Positions 34,206 to 43,498 are shown, counted from the stretch's first letter. The stretch is DNA of 64,000 nucleotides from Streptomyces roseochromogenus subsp. oscitans DS 12.976 (GCF_000497445.1 NZ_CM002285.1:6880319-6944318); one strand, 5' to 3'. A program made the numbers and translations. The notes: generated by a model from the sequence alone, not told the origin.

Positions 34206-35057
34206 GTGCCCCGTCTGTCTGAAGTCATCGCCGCGCTGGAGAACCTGTGGCCCGCCGAGCGGGCCGAGTCCTGGGACGCGGTCGGCACGGTCGTGGGCGA
34301 CCCCGACCAGGCGGTCACCCGGGTCCTGTTCGCCGTCGATCCGGTGCGGGACATCGTCGACGAGGCGGTGAAGCTGGGCGCCGACCTGCTGGTCACCCAC
34401 CACCCGCTCTATTTGCGGGGGACGACCACGGTCGCGGCGAGCCACTTCAAGGGCCGGGTGGTCCACACCCTGATCAAGAACGACATCGCCCTGCACGTAG
34501 CCCACACCAACGCGGACACGGCGGATCCGGGTGTCTCGGACGCCCTCGCGGGCGCGCTCGACCTGCGTGTCGTACGACCGCTGGTCCCGGACCCCACCGA
34601 TCCGGCGGGCCGCCGGGGCCTGGGCAGGGTGTGCGAACTGGACCACCCGGTGACCGTCCGCGAGCTGGCCGCGCGCGCCGCCGAGCGGCTGCCCGCCACC
34701 GCCCAGGGCATCCGGGTGGCCGGCGACCCCGAGGCCGTCGTCCGCACGGTCGCGGTCAGCGGCGGCTCCGGCGACAGCCTCTTCGACGAGGTCCGGGCGG
34801 CCGGCGTCGACGCCTTCCTCACCGCCGACCTGCGCCACCATCCGGCCAGCGAGGCGGTCGCCCACAGCCCCCTCGCGCTGCTCGACGCGGCGCACTGGGC
34901 CACCGAGTGGCCCTGGTGCGAGCTGGCCGCAGCCCAGCTCGACGAGATCTCCGACCGCCACGGCTGGGACCTCCGGGTCCATGTCTCCAAGACGGTCACC
35001 GACCCCTGGACCGCCCACGCGGCGTCCAGTACGACACCTGCAGGAGCCCCCAACTGA
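34206..35057 (+). CDS. Nif3-like dinuclear metal-centre protein
   Basis: 283-residue Nif3/DUF34 protein. Metal-site motifs: LLVTHHPLYLRG (about residues 64-75), LHVAHTNAD (about 97-105) and the C-terminal HPASEAVAHSP. The family forms hexamers with a di-metal site; its role is unsettled (GTP cyclohydrolase-like fold). GTG 34206 begins the conserved PRLSEVI N-terminus. It is translationally coupled to the zinc-ribbon gene that follows, an order conserved in actinobacteria, e.g. Rv2230c-Rv2229c-Rv2228c. Confidence 0.9.
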   Translation: MPRLSEVIAALENLWPAERAESWDAVGTVVGDPDQAVTRVLFAVDPVRDIVDEAVKLGADLLVTHHPLYLRGTTTVAASHFKGRVVHTLIKNDIALHVAHTNADTADPGVSDALAGALDLRVVRPLVPDPTDPAGRRGLGRVCELDHPVTVRELAARAAERLPATAQGIRVAGDPEAVVRTVAVSGGSGDSLFDEVRAAGVDAFLTADLRHHPASEAVAHSPLALLDAAHWATEWPWCELAAAQLDEISDRHGWDLRVHVSKTVTDPWTAHAASSTTPAGAPN

Positions 35058-35797
35058 ACGCCGCGCCCGCCGACCAGATCCGACTCCTCGACGTCCAGGC
35101 CCTCGACGTCCGCCTGCAGCAGCTCGCGCACAAGCGGAAGTCGCTGCCGGAGCACGCCGAGATCGACACGCTGAACAAGGACCTCACACAGCTGCGGGAC
35201 CTGCTCGTGGCCGCGCAGACCGAGGAGAGCGACACCGCCCGCGAGCAGACCAAGGCCGAGCAGGACGTGGACCAGGTGCGCCAGCGCGCCGCCCGCGACC
35301 AGCAGCGCCTGGACTCCGGCGCGGTCACCTCGCCGAAGGACCTGGCCAACCTCCAGCACGAGATCGTCTCCCTCGCCAAGCGCCAGGGCGACCTGGAGGA
35401 CGTCGTCCTGGAGGTCATGGAGCGCCGCGAGTCCGCGCAGGAGCGGGTCAATGAACTGACCGAGCGGGTCGCCTCGGTCCAGTCGAAGATCGACGACGCG
35501 AGCGCCCGCCGGAACTCGGCCTTCGAGGAGATCGACGGCGAGGCGGCGACGGTGACGAAGGAGCGCGAGATCGTGGCGGCCGCGATCCCCGCCGACCTGC
35601 TCAAGCTCTACGACAAGCTGCGCGAGCAGCAGGGCGGCATCGGTGCGGCCAAGCTGTACGCCCGCACCTGCCAGGGCTGCCGGCAGGAGCTGGCGATCAC
35701 CGAGCTGAGCGAGATCCGCGCGGCGGCGCCGGACACCGTGGTGCGCTGCGAGAACTGCCGCCGCATCCTGGTGCGTACGGCCGAGTCGGGTCTGTAG
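35054..35797 (+). CDS. Coiled-coil C4-type zinc-ribbon protein (CdsZ-like)
   Basis: 247 residues: a long antiparallel coiled coil (residues 20-170, many Glu/Arg/Gln heptads) and a C-terminal zinc ribbon with CQGC and CENC pairs (about 204 and 231). Related proteins occur in nearly all actinobacteria and some other bacteria and are proposed to act on RNA or ribosomes. The only start that keeps the conserved N-terminus is CTG at 35054, overlapping the Nif3 stop as CTGA, with GCAGGAG 8 nt before it. The RNase H gene follows after 32 bp. Confidence 0.88.
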   Translation: MNAAPADQIRLLDVQALDVRLQQLAHKRKSLPEHAEIDTLNKDLTQLRDLLVAAQTEESDTAREQTKAEQDVDQVRQRAARDQQRLDSGAVTSPKDLANLQHEIVSLAKRQGDLEDVVLEVMERRESAQERVNELTERVASVQSKIDDASARRNSAFEEIDGEAATVTKEREIVAAAIPADLLKLYDKLREQQGGIGAAKLYARTCQGCRQELAITELSEIRAAAPDTVVRCENCRRILVRTAESGL

Positions 35798-35829
35798 GTC
35801 TGTAGGTCTGTGGACAAGGGGCTTGTCGG

Positions 35830-37011
35830 GTGCGGGAGTTCATTGTCGAGGCGGACGGCGGCTCGCGGGGCAACCCCGGGCCGGCCGGCTACGGCGCGGT
35901 GGTCAGCGACGCGGCGACGGGGGAGACGCTGACCGAGCTGGCCGAGTACATCGGTGTCGCCACCAACAACGTGGCCGAGTACCGGGGTCTGCTGGCGGGC
36001 CTGCGCGCCGCCCACACCCTGGACCCGGCCGCCATGGTCCACGTCCGCATGGACTCCAAGCTGGTCATCGAGCAGATGTCGGGCCGCTGGAAGATCAAAC
36101 ACCCCGACATGAAACCCCTGGCGACGGAGTCGAGGTCGGTCTTCCCGCCCGACCAGGTCACGTACGAGTGGATCCCCCGCGAACAGAACAAACACGCGGA
36201 CCGCTTGGCGAACGAGGCGATGGACGCGGGGGCGAGGGGAGACCAGTGGTCCGCGACTGCGGGCAGTCGTACCGCTGGGGCGGCGCCCGTCCCGCAGACA
36301 GCGGCACCTCAGAGCGAGCAGCGCCCTGCCAGCCCCGACGAGGAGCACCGCGCAACGCCGGGCTGGAGCAGCGCGCCGGACCTCGGCGCACCCGCCACCT
36401 TCGTCCTCCTCCGCCACGGCGAAACCCCGCTCACCCCCCAGAAGCGCTTCTCGGGCAGCGGTGGCACCGACCCCTCCCTCTCCACCGCCGGCCGCGAACA
36501 GGCCCACCGAGTCGCGGAGGCACTCGCCAGGCGCGGCACCATCCAGACCATCCTCGCCTCCCCCCTCACCCGCACCCGCGAAACCGCCGCCGTCGTCGCG
36601 ACCCGCCTCGGTCTCGACGTCACGATCGAAGACGGCCTGCGCGAGACGGACTTCGGCGCCTGGGAGGGCCTCACCTTCGGCGAGGTCCGCGACCGTCACC
36701 CCGACGACCTGAACGCCTGGCTGGCCGACCCGGAGGCCCACCCCACCGGCGGCGGCGAGAGCTTCGCCGAGACGGCCACCCGGATCGCCGCCACCCGCGA
36801 CAAGCTGGTCGCCGCCTACGCGGGCCGCACGGTCCTGCTGGTCACGCACGTCACCCCGATCAAGACCTTCGTCCGCCTCGCCCTGGGCGCCCCACCCGAG
36901 TCCCTGTTCCGCATGGAACTCTCGGCGGCCTCCCTGTCGGCGGTGGCATACTACGCGGACGGCAACGCGAGCGTCCGGCTCTTCAACGACACGTCCCACC
37001 TGCGTCCCTGA
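35830..37011 (+). CDS. Bifunctional RNase HI / alpha-ribazole (acid) phosphatase
   Basis: 393 residues. The N-terminal RNase HI domain (1-135) has VEADGGSRGNPG (Asp9), NNVAEYRGLL (Glu), VRMDSKLV (Asp) and HADRLANEAMD. A Pro/Ser-rich linker (135-185) follows. The C-terminal histidine-phosphatase domain has FVLLRHGETPLT (catalytic His) and LVTHVTPIK. It matches Rv2228c, in which both activities are described: RNA-DNA hybrid cleavage and dephosphorylation in cobalamin lower-ligand synthesis (CobC). GTG start at 35830. Confidence 0.93.
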   Translation: MREFIVEADGGSRGNPGPAGYGAVVSDAATGETLTELAEYIGVATNNVAEYRGLLAGLRAAHTLDPAAMVHVRMDSKLVIEQMSGRWKIKHPDMKPLATESRSVFPPDQVTYEWIPREQNKHADRLANEAMDAGARGDQWSATAGSRTAGAAPVPQTAAPQSEQRPASPDEEHRATPGWSSAPDLGAPATFVLLRHGETPLTPQKRFSGSGGTDPSLSTAGREQAHRVAEALARRGTIQTILASPLTRTRETAAVVATRLGLDVTIEDGLRETDFGAWEGLTFGEVRDRHPDDLNAWLADPEAHPTGGGESFAETATRIAATRDKLVAAYAGRTVLLVTHVTPIKTFVRLALGAPPESLFRMELSAASLSAVAYYADGNASVRLFNDTSHLRP

Positions 37012-37017
37012 ACCCGG

Positions 37018-37063
37018 GCGTCCCCGGTGTCCCCGGCGTCCCCGGTGTCCCGGCATCCCCGGC
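37018..37063. repeat. Short tandem repeat
   Basis: About five imperfect copies of the 9-bp unit GTCCCCGGY between two convergent genes. No coding role. Confidence 0.7.
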
Positions 37064-37066
37064 TTT

Positions 37067-37747
37067 TCAGACGTTCTCTGTGGCCCCGTCGAGCCGTGCG
37101 GCGCCCCGCGCCAGCTCCTCGATCCGCGCCCAGTCCCCGGCGGCCACCGCGTCCGCCGGGGCCATCCAACTGCCGCCCACGCAGCCGACGTTGGGCAGCG
37201 ATAGATACTCCGGCGCGTTCGCCGGAACGATCCCACCCGTGGGACAGAAGCGAGCCTGTGGCAACGGCCCGGCCAGTGACCGCAGATACGCCGTGCCGCC
37301 CGCCGCCTGCGCCGGGAAGAACTTCATCTCCCGCACCCCGCGCTCCAGCAGCGCCACGACCTCCGAGGCGGTCGACACCCCGGGCAGGAACGGCATCCCG
37401 GACCCGCGCATCGCCTCCAGCAGGGCGGCCGTCCACCCGGGGCTGACCAGGAACCGCGCCCCCGCCGCCGCACACGCGCCGACCTGTTCCGGCGTGATCA
37501 CCGTGCCCGCGCCGACCACGGCCTGCGGCACCTCGGCGGCGATCGCCCGGATCGCGTCCAGCGCCGCCGGTGTCCTGAGCGTCACCTCGATCGCCGGCAG
37601 CCCGCCGGCCACCAGCGCCCGTGCCAGCGGTACGGCATCGGCGGCGCCGGAGACGACCACCACGGGCACGACGGGCGCGTGATCCGCGAGATCCAGCACC
37701 GAGGCAGGCGAGGACGAGGGCGAGGGCGAGGGCATCGGCGAGGTCAT
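37067..37747 (-). CDS. eda: KDPG/4-hydroxy-2-oxoglutarate aldolase
   Basis: 226-residue class I aldolase, splitting 2-keto-3-deoxy-6-phosphogluconate to pyruvate and glyceraldehyde-3-phosphate. The TIM barrel shows GGLPAIEVTLRTPAALDAI (with the catalytic Glu), VVGAGTVITPEQ, and the Schiff-base lysine in REMKFFPAQAAGG; FCPTGGI follows. Length is normal. It stands alone, so it probably serves sugar-acid catabolism. Confidence 0.93.
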   Translation of the reverse strand: MTSPMPSPSPSSSPASVLDLADHAPVVPVVVVSGAADAVPLARALVAGGLPAIEVTLRTPAALDAIRAIAAEVPQAVVGAGTVITPEQVGACAAAGARFLVSPGWTAALLEAMRGSGMPFLPGVSTASEVVALLERGVREMKFFPAQAAGGTAYLRSLAGPLPQARFCPTGGIVPANAPEYLSLPNVGCVGGSWMAPADAVAAGDWARIEELARGAARLDGATENV

Positions 37748-37810
37748 GTCGTCATCGTGCCCAGCTACTGCACTACCCGCAACGACCGTTGCGCATACTG
37801 CAACGCGCCG

Positions 37811-37849
37811 TCCTCGTGGTCAGTCCTCGTGGTCAGTCCTCGTGGTCAG
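37811..37849. repeat. Three perfect 13-bp direct repeats
   Basis: TCCTCGTGGTCAG occurs three times in a row; the last copy contains the stop codon of the leftward yaaA gene. Probably slippage-prone DNA. Confidence 0.85.
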
Positions 37850-38637
37850 TGAATCTCCTCCACCAGCACATCCAGCGACCACGCCTTGCCCGCCTTCCCC
37901 GGCGCCTCCGCCTCCACCTCGTATCCAAGGTCCCGCAGCGCCTCCACCAGCTCGGCCGGGTCCTTCGGCCTGACGCCCTCCGACAGCAGGCTCCGTACGA
38001 TCCGCCCCTTCGTCGCCTTGTTGAAGTGGCTGACCACCTTCCGCGTCGGCGCGTGCAGCACCCGCACGGTCGCCGTCCGCCCCGCGACCTCACCCTTCGG
38101 CTTCCAGGCCGCCGCGTACGCCGAGGAACGCAGATCCAGCACCAGGCCGTCCCCGGCCGCCTCCGGCAGCACCTCGGCCATCGGTGCCCGCCAGTGCCCT
38201 GCCAGCGCGCCGAGCCCCGGCAGCTTCACGCCCATCGAGCAGCGGTAGGAGGGGATCCGGTCCGTCACGCGCACCGCGCCCCACAGTCCGGAGAACACCA
38301 GCAGCGAGCCGGCCGCGCGCTGCCGTGCCGCCGCGTCCAGGGTGGCCAGGCCGAGGGCGTCGTAGAGGACACCGGTGTAGATCTCGCCGGCGGGGCGGGC
38401 GCCGGCCGCCGGCAGGCCGGCGTTCTTCGCGACCTCGCCACGCAGCCCCTCGCTCAGCCCGAGCACCTCGCGCGCCTTCTCGTTCTGGTCGGGGTCCCCG
38501 CAGCACAGCGCGACCAGCTCGGTGAGGACGGCCTCGCGTGCGCCGGTGAGCCCCGGCAGGGACAGCGACCCGAGCTTCAGCGGGGCTCCCTCGCCCGAGT
38601 TCGCCTTGCCTTCCGAGGGCGGCAGCAGGACCAGCAC
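37846..38637 (-). CDS. yaaA: Peroxide-stress protein YaaA (DUF328/UPF0246)
   Basis: 263-residue cytoplasmic protein with the family hallmark MLVLLPPSEGKA at the start, GEIYTGVLYDALG, FSGLWGAVRVTDRIPSYRCSM and KPKGE. In E. coli YaaA lowers free iron during peroxide stress and binds DNA. The stop codon lies in a triple 13-bp repeat. Divergent from the RNB nuclease gene. Confidence 0.93.
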   Translation of the reverse strand: MLVLLPPSEGKANSGEGAPLKLGSLSLPGLTGAREAVLTELVALCCGDPDQNEKAREVLGLSEGLRGEVAKNAGLPAAGARPAGEIYTGVLYDALGLATLDAAARQRAAGSLLVFSGLWGAVRVTDRIPSYRCSMGVKLPGLGALAGHWRAPMAEVLPEAAGDGLVLDLRSSAYAAAWKPKGEVAGRTATVRVLHAPTRKVVSHFNKATKGRIVRSLLSEGVRPKDPAELVEALRDLGYEVEAEAPGKAGKAWSLDVLVEEIH

Positions 38638-38710
38638 ACGTACTCCTTACGTAGACCTCCGCGACAGCGTACGGCGTGCCGCCGGTACGGCCGCGACCTA
38701 CGCTCGCTGT

Positions 38711-40144
38711 ATGCCCCGCCGCAAGATCCGCGTGACCGGTGCCCCCGAAGCCCCGCTCCGGGCCGCGCTCGCCGTGCTGCGCACCGAGCTCGGTGTCCCG
38801 GAGGCCTTCCCGCCGGAGGTCCAGGAGGCGGCCGAGCGCGCGGCGAAAGCCCCCGCCCTCCCGGCGTACGACGCCACCGACATCCCCTTCTTCACCCTCG
38901 ACCCTCCTGCCTCCACCGACCTCGACCAGGCAACGCACCTGTCCCGGCAGGGCACCGGCTACCGGGTCCGGTACGCCATCGCCGACGTCGCCGCCTTCGT
39001 CGTACCCGGCGGAGCGCTGGACGCCGAGGCGCAGCGCCGGGTGAACACCCTGTACTTCCCCGACGAGAAGATCCCGCTGCACCCCACCGTGCTCAGCGAG
39101 GGCGCGGCCAGCCTGCTGCCGGACCAGGACCGCCCGGCCGTGCTGTGGACGATCGGCCTGGACGCGGAGGGCCGTACCCTCGCCGTCGACGTGCGCCGCG
39201 CCCTGGTCCGCAGCCGCGCCAAACTCGACTACGCGCGCGTGCAGCGGCAGATCGACGCCGGGACCGCCGAGGAGCCGGTCGCGCTGCTCAAGGAGATCGG
39301 CGAGGCCAGGGAACGGCAGGAGACCGAGCGCGGCGGCATCTCCCTGAACGTGCCCGAGCAGGAGATCACCGAGCGGGACCACACCTACGTCCTCGGCTAC
39401 CGGGCCCCGCTGCCCGCCGAGGGCTGGAACGCCCAGCTGTCCCTGCTCACCGGCATGGCCGCCGCCGATTTGATGCTCGCCCACGGCACCGGCGTCCTGC
39501 GCACCCTCCCGGCCGCCCCGGACGGCGCCGTGGCCCGCCTGCGCCGCACCGCGACCGCGCTGCGCATCGACTGGCCGCACCATGTGTCGTACGCGGCCCT
39601 GATCCGCTCCCTCGACCCGCACAACACCCGCCACGCGGCCTTCCTCCAGGAGTGCACCGCCCTGCTGCGCGGCGCCGGCTACACCGTCTTCCGGGACGGC
39701 GTCCTGCCCGCGATCACCACGCACGCCGCCGTCGCCGCCCCCTACACCCACTGCACGGCCCCGCTGCGCCGCCTCGCCGACCGGTACGCCTCGGAGATCT
39801 GCCTCGCCGCCGCAGCCGGTCAGGCCCCGCCGGACTGGGTGCTCGCCGCGCTCGACGCGCTGCCCCGGCGGATGGCCGACGGCGCCCGTATCGCCGGCAC
39901 GGTCGAGCGCGAGTGCGTGGACATCGTGGAGGCGGCCCTGCTCAAGGACCGGGTCGGGGACGTCTTCGACGGCTGTGTGGTGGACGTCGACGAACACCGG
40001 CCGACCGTCGGCACCGTGCAGCTGATCTCCCCGGCCGTCATCGGCCGCATCGAGGGCGACCGTCTCCCGCTCGGTGAACGGCTCAGGGTCCGGCTCGCTC
40101 AGGCCGATCCGGGGACGTCGAAGGTCCTCTTCACGGCCGCGTGA
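38711..40144 (+). CDS. RNB-domain exoribonuclease (RNase II family)
   Basis: 477-residue 3'-5' exoribonuclease. The RNB domain starts IPFFTLDPPASTDLDQATHL (about residues 56-75), holding the Asp cluster that binds magnesium, followed by YAIADVAAFV and CTAPLRRLADRY (about 351-362). N-terminal cold-shock domains are absent, so this is the short actinobacterial form. ATG 38711 begins MPRRKIRV. Acts in RNA turnover in the cytoplasm. Its stop overlaps the convergent membrane-protein gene by 14 bp. Confidence 0.92.
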   Translation: MPRRKIRVTGAPEAPLRAALAVLRTELGVPEAFPPEVQEAAERAAKAPALPAYDATDIPFFTLDPPASTDLDQATHLSRQGTGYRVRYAIADVAAFVVPGGALDAEAQRRVNTLYFPDEKIPLHPTVLSEGAASLLPDQDRPAVLWTIGLDAEGRTLAVDVRRALVRSRAKLDYARVQRQIDAGTAEEPVALLKEIGEARERQETERGGISLNVPEQEITERDHTYVLGYRAPLPAEGWNAQLSLLTGMAAADLMLAHGTGVLRTLPAAPDGAVARLRRTATALRIDWPHHVSYAALIRSLDPHNTRHAAFLQECTALLRGAGYTVFRDGVLPAITTHAAVAAPYTHCTAPLRRLADRYASEICLAAAAGQAPPDWVLAALDALPRRMADGARIAGTVERECVDIVEAALLKDRVGDVFDGCVVDVDEHRPTVGTVQLISPAVIGRIEGDRLPLGERLRVRLAQADPGTSKVLFTAA

Positions 40145-40697
40145 GTGCCTGGACGAGACCGCCGGGGTCGTCGGCGTGCAGCCGTACCACGCTGACGTCC
40201 TTGTGGCGGCCCAGCAGCGTCAAGTGAGTGACAGGTTCGGCGAGTTCGAGCGTGACCGAGGTCTGGGAGCCGACGGCGAGATCGAGTGCGCCCCGCGCGG
40301 GTTCGTGCGTGCTGCGGGTCTCCCGGCGTACGGCGGTGATCGAGTCCAGCGGGATCCGCAGGTCCACATGGGCGCCGTGGCGCACCCGCAGTGCGTCCCC
40401 GGTCAGCACGTGCGGGCGGACCACGCAGGCCGCGTGCAGGCCGATGACCAGCAGCACGGTGTAGACGTCCAGCGCCAGCAGCACGTCGTGCGCGGTGGGC
40501 ATGCCGCGCAGCAGCACGGACACGCCGACCGTCTCGACCACGCACACGAAGACCAGCGCCGCCATCGTCGCACCCTGCCCGCGCGTATAGCCGAACGCCC
40601 GCCCACCGGCGGTCCCTTGGGTGCGCCGGGCCAGCCACAGCGCGAGACTGGCGTACACCCGCGCCTCATGCCGCGCGAGCCGCCTCAGTGCCTGCAT
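40131..40697 (-). CDS. Membrane protein with PH-like domain
   Basis: 188 residues: two transmembrane helices (about 45-62 and 75-93) and a C-terminal beta-rich domain (LTGDALRVRHGAHVDLRIPLDSITAVRRE) that resembles bacterial PH (YdbT-like) domains. It begins 5 bp after the MerR-regulator stop, so the two form an operon and the regulator may control it. Function unknown. Confidence 0.75.
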   Translation of the reverse strand: MQALRRLARHEARVYASLALWLARRTQGTAGGRAFGYTRGQGATMAALVFVCVVETVGVSVLLRGMPTAHDVLLALDVYTVLLVIGLHAACVVRPHVLTGDALRVRHGAHVDLRIPLDSITAVRRETRSTHEPARGALDLAVGSQTSVTLELAEPVTHLTLLGRHKDVSVVRLHADDPGGLVQALTRP

Positions 40698-40702
40698 GTT
40701 CC

Positions 40703-41449
40703 TCAACTCCCTTCCTCTGCCAGGATCTTCAACGTGCGGCGGATCGCCTCGGCCTGGGCGGGCGCGAAGTCGGCGTAGAGGGCACGGAGTACGGCGTGGT
40801 CGCCGTCGAGCGGTTCGGTGGACACCAGGTCCGGCGGCACACAGCCGGCCAGGGCCCGTGCGGCCTCGGCCACGCGCGGGTCGTCCGGTGCGGCGTCCAC
40901 GAGCGTGTCGAGCAGTGCGTACGCCTCCCGGGTCCGCGCCAGGACGTCCGGGTCGTCCAGGGCGCCGCGCAGCGCGGACACCATCCGCTCCCGGTCCTCG
41001 GGCGCCGCCCCGGTGTCGATCAGGGCGAGCACCTCGCGGTCCTTGGCGGCCATGGGGGAGTCGCTGCCGGGCAGCGCGGCGAGCAGCCCGGCCAACTGGG
41101 GCGAGACGGGCCCCTCGGCGGGCAGCTCCCCGGCGTCCAGCAGTGCCCGCAGCCGCTGTCGGCGGTCCCGGATCGCGGCCTCCTGCCGGGCCAGGTCCTC
41201 GTCGAGTTCGGTGAGCACCTCGACGAGGTCCTTCCCGGCGTCGTCGGCGAGCACGTCCCGCACCTCGGCGAGACCCAGTCCCAGCTCGGTCAGCCGCCGG
41301 ATCCGGGCGAGGACGACGGCGTGCCGGAGGGTGTAGTGCCGGTAGCCGTTGGCCCGGCGCTCCGGTTCGGGCAGCAGGCCCAGGTGGTGGTAGTGCCGCA
41401 CGGTGCGCGTCGTGACGCCGACGGCGGCGGCGAGTTCTCCGATCCGCAT
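40703..41449 (-). CDS. MerR-family transcriptional regulator
   Basis: 248 residues. The N-terminal winged HTH is MRIGELAAAVGVTTRTVRHYHHLGLLPEP (1-29; key residues RTVRHY) with ANGYRHY, then a coiled coil (DEDLARQEAAIRDRRQRL). The long C-terminal helical domain (about 125-248) has no metal-binding cysteine cluster, so it probably senses an organic compound. Co-transcribed with the membrane protein at 40131-40697. Confidence 0.9.
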   Translation of the reverse strand: MRIGELAAAVGVTTRTVRHYHHLGLLPEPERRANGYRHYTLRHAVVLARIRRLTELGLGLAEVRDVLADDAGKDLVEVLTELDEDLARQEAAIRDRRQRLRALLDAGELPAEGPVSPQLAGLLAALPGSDSPMAAKDREVLALIDTGAAPEDRERMVSALRGALDDPDVLARTREAYALLDTLVDAAPDDPRVAEAARALAGCVPPDLVSTEPLDGDHAVLRALYADFAPAQAEAIRRTLKILAEEGS

Positions 41450-41721
41450 GGGACCAGTACAGACGTTGACGTCGCGGCAGGGTCAAGCGGCGGCGTGCGG
41501 CACGCCGAGCCAGCGCTCCGGGGCCTCCGGCAGCTCCTTGGCGTCCGTGTCCTCCGCGGTCCGGGCCTTCGCCCACGGCACGGTGGTCAACCTGAAGATC
41601 CACGGCCGCTTTCCCGGCGACCTTCCCGGTGACTTTCCCGGCGACGCCGGTCTGAACGCGGCATGGAACCGGGGCCCGAAGGCGTTGCATCCATAGCGGG
41701 ACCCGGAAGGGGTGAGGCGGG
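41450..41721. other. Intergenic region, possible gene remnant
   Basis: Between divergent MerR and AraC genes. On the minus strand a frame ends at 41483 as RWLGVPHAAA, preceded by direct repeats of the type TTTCCCGGCGACC. It lacks a good start and looks like the 3' remnant of a gene. I make no firm call. Confidence 0.3.
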
Positions 41722-42543
41722 ATGGCGGAACAGGCGCTGTGGACGCGCGCCCGGCTGGGCCACGAAGGCCCCCCGCTCGACCTCCTGACGGCGAACTTCC
41801 GCCGGCACACCTACGCCCCGCACGCCCACGACGAGTACACGATCGGCGTCTGCGTCGGCGGCAGCGAGGTCATCGACTACCGGGGCGGCCACATTCGCAC
41901 CGGCCCCGGCACCATCGTCGTCCTCGACCCCGGAGAGATGCACACCGGCGGCCCCGGCAACGCCACCGACGGCTACGCCTACCGCGCCCTGTACGCCGGG
42001 CCGTCGCTGCTGGCCGACGGCACCCTCGGCGGCCTGCCGCACTTCCGCGAACCCCTCCTCGACGACCCCGAGCTGGCCGCCGCCCTTCGTCTCACCCACA
42101 CGGAGCTCAGCGCCTGCCCCGACCCCCTCGAAGCCGAATCCCGCCTCCCCTGGCTGCTGACGGCCCTGGCCCGCCGCCACTCCACGGCCCGCCCCGCGTC
42201 CGACGTGATCCCCGGCGCCGGCGCGATCGCCCGGCTGGTCCGCGACCGCCTGGCCGACGACCTCACGGCACCGCCCCCGCTGGCCGGCCTCGCCGCCGAC
42301 CTGGGCCTGTCCCGCTACCAGCTCCTGAGGGCCTTCCGTACGACCATGGGCATACCCCCGTACGCCTGGCTCGCCCAGTACCGGGTGAGCAGGGCCAGGG
42401 CACTGCTGGCGGCGGGCCTGCGCCCGGCGGAGGTGGCGACGCTGGTGGGATTCGCCGACCAGGCGCATCTGACCCGCTGGTTCCGCCGGGTGCTGGGGGT
42501 GACGCCGGCGGTGTACCGCAACAGCGTTCAAGACTCCCGGTGA
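41722..42543 (+). CDS. AraC-family transcriptional regulator
   Basis: 273 residues: N-terminal cupin sensor (PHAHDEYTIGVC, PGTIVVLDPGEMHTGG) and C-terminal double HTH (LAADLGLSRYQLLRAFRTTMG, VGFADQAHLTRWFRRVLGVTP). ATG 41722 after GGGGTGAGG. It directly precedes an EamA exporter by 22 bp, a frequent pairing in which the regulator controls export of an amino acid or metabolite. Confidence 0.93.
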   Translation: MAEQALWTRARLGHEGPPLDLLTANFRRHTYAPHAHDEYTIGVCVGGSEVIDYRGGHIRTGPGTIVVLDPGEMHTGGPGNATDGYAYRALYAGPSLLADGTLGGLPHFREPLLDDPELAAALRLTHTELSACPDPLEAESRLPWLLTALARRHSTARPASDVIPGAGAIARLVRDRLADDLTAPPPLAGLAADLGLSRYQLLRAFRTTMGIPPYAWLAQYRVSRARALLAAGLRPAEVATLVGFADQAHLTRWFRRVLGVTPAVYRNSVQDSR

Positions 42544-42565
42544 GGTCTTGGCCGAAACTCACCGC

Positions 42566-43498
42566 ATGACTGCACGTGGCTGGTTCCTGTTCTCCCTCAT
42601 GGGAGTGGTCTGGGGCGTCCCCTATCTGATGATCAAAGTGGCGGTGGACGAGGTGTCCCCGCCGGTGGTCGTGTTCACGCGCTGCGCGCTGGGCGCGGTC
42701 CTGCTCCTCCCCTTTGCTCTGCGCCAGGGCGGCCTGCCCCGGACGATACGCACCCACTGGCGCCCCATGCTGGCCTTCGCGTGCCTGGAGATCCTGATCC
42801 CCTGGATGACGCTGACCGACGCCGAACGACACCTGTCCAGCTCGACGGCGGGCCTGCTGATCGCGGGCGTACCGATCGTGGGAGTGATCGTCGCCCGCCT
42901 CTTGGGCGACACGGAACACCTCGGAGCCCGCCGCCTGACCGGCCTCGCGCTTGGCCTGGGCGGTGTGACGGTCCTGACCCTTCCCCACCTGACCGGCGGC
43001 GACGCCCGCTCCCTGGCCGAGGTGTTCGTGACAGTGCTGGGCTATGCGACGGCCCCCGTCATCGCCGCCCGCCGCCTCAAGGAGGTCCCGTCTCTGCACC
43101 TGACCGCGGCGTGCCTGACCCTGGCGGCGGTGGTCTACGCCCCGCTGGCGGCCCTCGCCCACCCGACCTCCCTCCCCTCCCCTTCCGCCTTGGCGGCCCT
43201 GACCGGCCTGGGCGTGCTCTGCACGGCGGTGGCCTTCGTGGCTTTCCTGGAGCTGATCAAGGAGGCTGGCCCCACGCGGGCGACAGTGATCACGTACGTC
43301 AACCCTGCGGTGGCGGTGGCGGCGGGCGCGCTCTTCCTGAACGAGCGGCTGACTCCCACGGTCCTGGCGGCCTTCGCCCTGATCCTGGCGGGCTCGGTCC
43401 TGGCGACGGCGGCTGCCGGTCCTCGCCGCTCCAGGCGCCCGGTACCATGGTCGACACGGCAGACGAGCCGGGCGGACGGCCGCGTGGAGTCCCCCTAG
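42566..43498 (+). CDS. EamA/DMT-family transporter
   Basis: 310 residues, ten transmembrane helices in two EamA halves (FSLMGVVWGVPYLMIKVAV... and GVLCTAVAFVAFLELIKEAG...NPAVAVAAGALFLNERLT). Probably an exporter of metabolites. The last 25 residues (Arg/Ser/Pro-rich) and the stop codon lie inside the RNase P RNA gene, so the rnpB promoter must be within this coding sequence. The upstream AraC gene likely regulates it. Confidence 0.9.
   Translation: MTARGWFLFSLMGVVWGVPYLMIKVAVDEVSPPVVVFTRCALGAVLLLPFALRQGGLPRTIRTHWRPMLAFACLEILIPWMTLTDAERHLSSSTAGLLIAGVPIVGVIVARLLGDTEHLGARRLTGLALGLGGVTVLTLPHLTGGDARSLAEVFVTVLGYATAPVIAARRLKEVPSLHLTAACLTLAAVVYAPLAALAHPTSLPSPSALAALTGLGVLCTAVAFVAFLELIKEAGPTRATVITYVNPAVAVAAGALFLNERLTPTVLAAFALILAGSVLATAAAGPRRSRRPVPWSTRQTSRADGRVESP

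Noticed and set aside
31657..34371. 904-codon plus-strand frame crossing the SDR gene, a terminator and the hypothetical gene
   Set aside because: Arg/Pro-rich out-of-frame reading of high-G+C DNA. It spans genes on both strands.
41403..41696. 97-codon plus-strand frame between MerR and AraC genes
   Set aside because: Built on the TTTCCCGGCGACC direct repeats and overlapping the MerR gene start; no domain seen.
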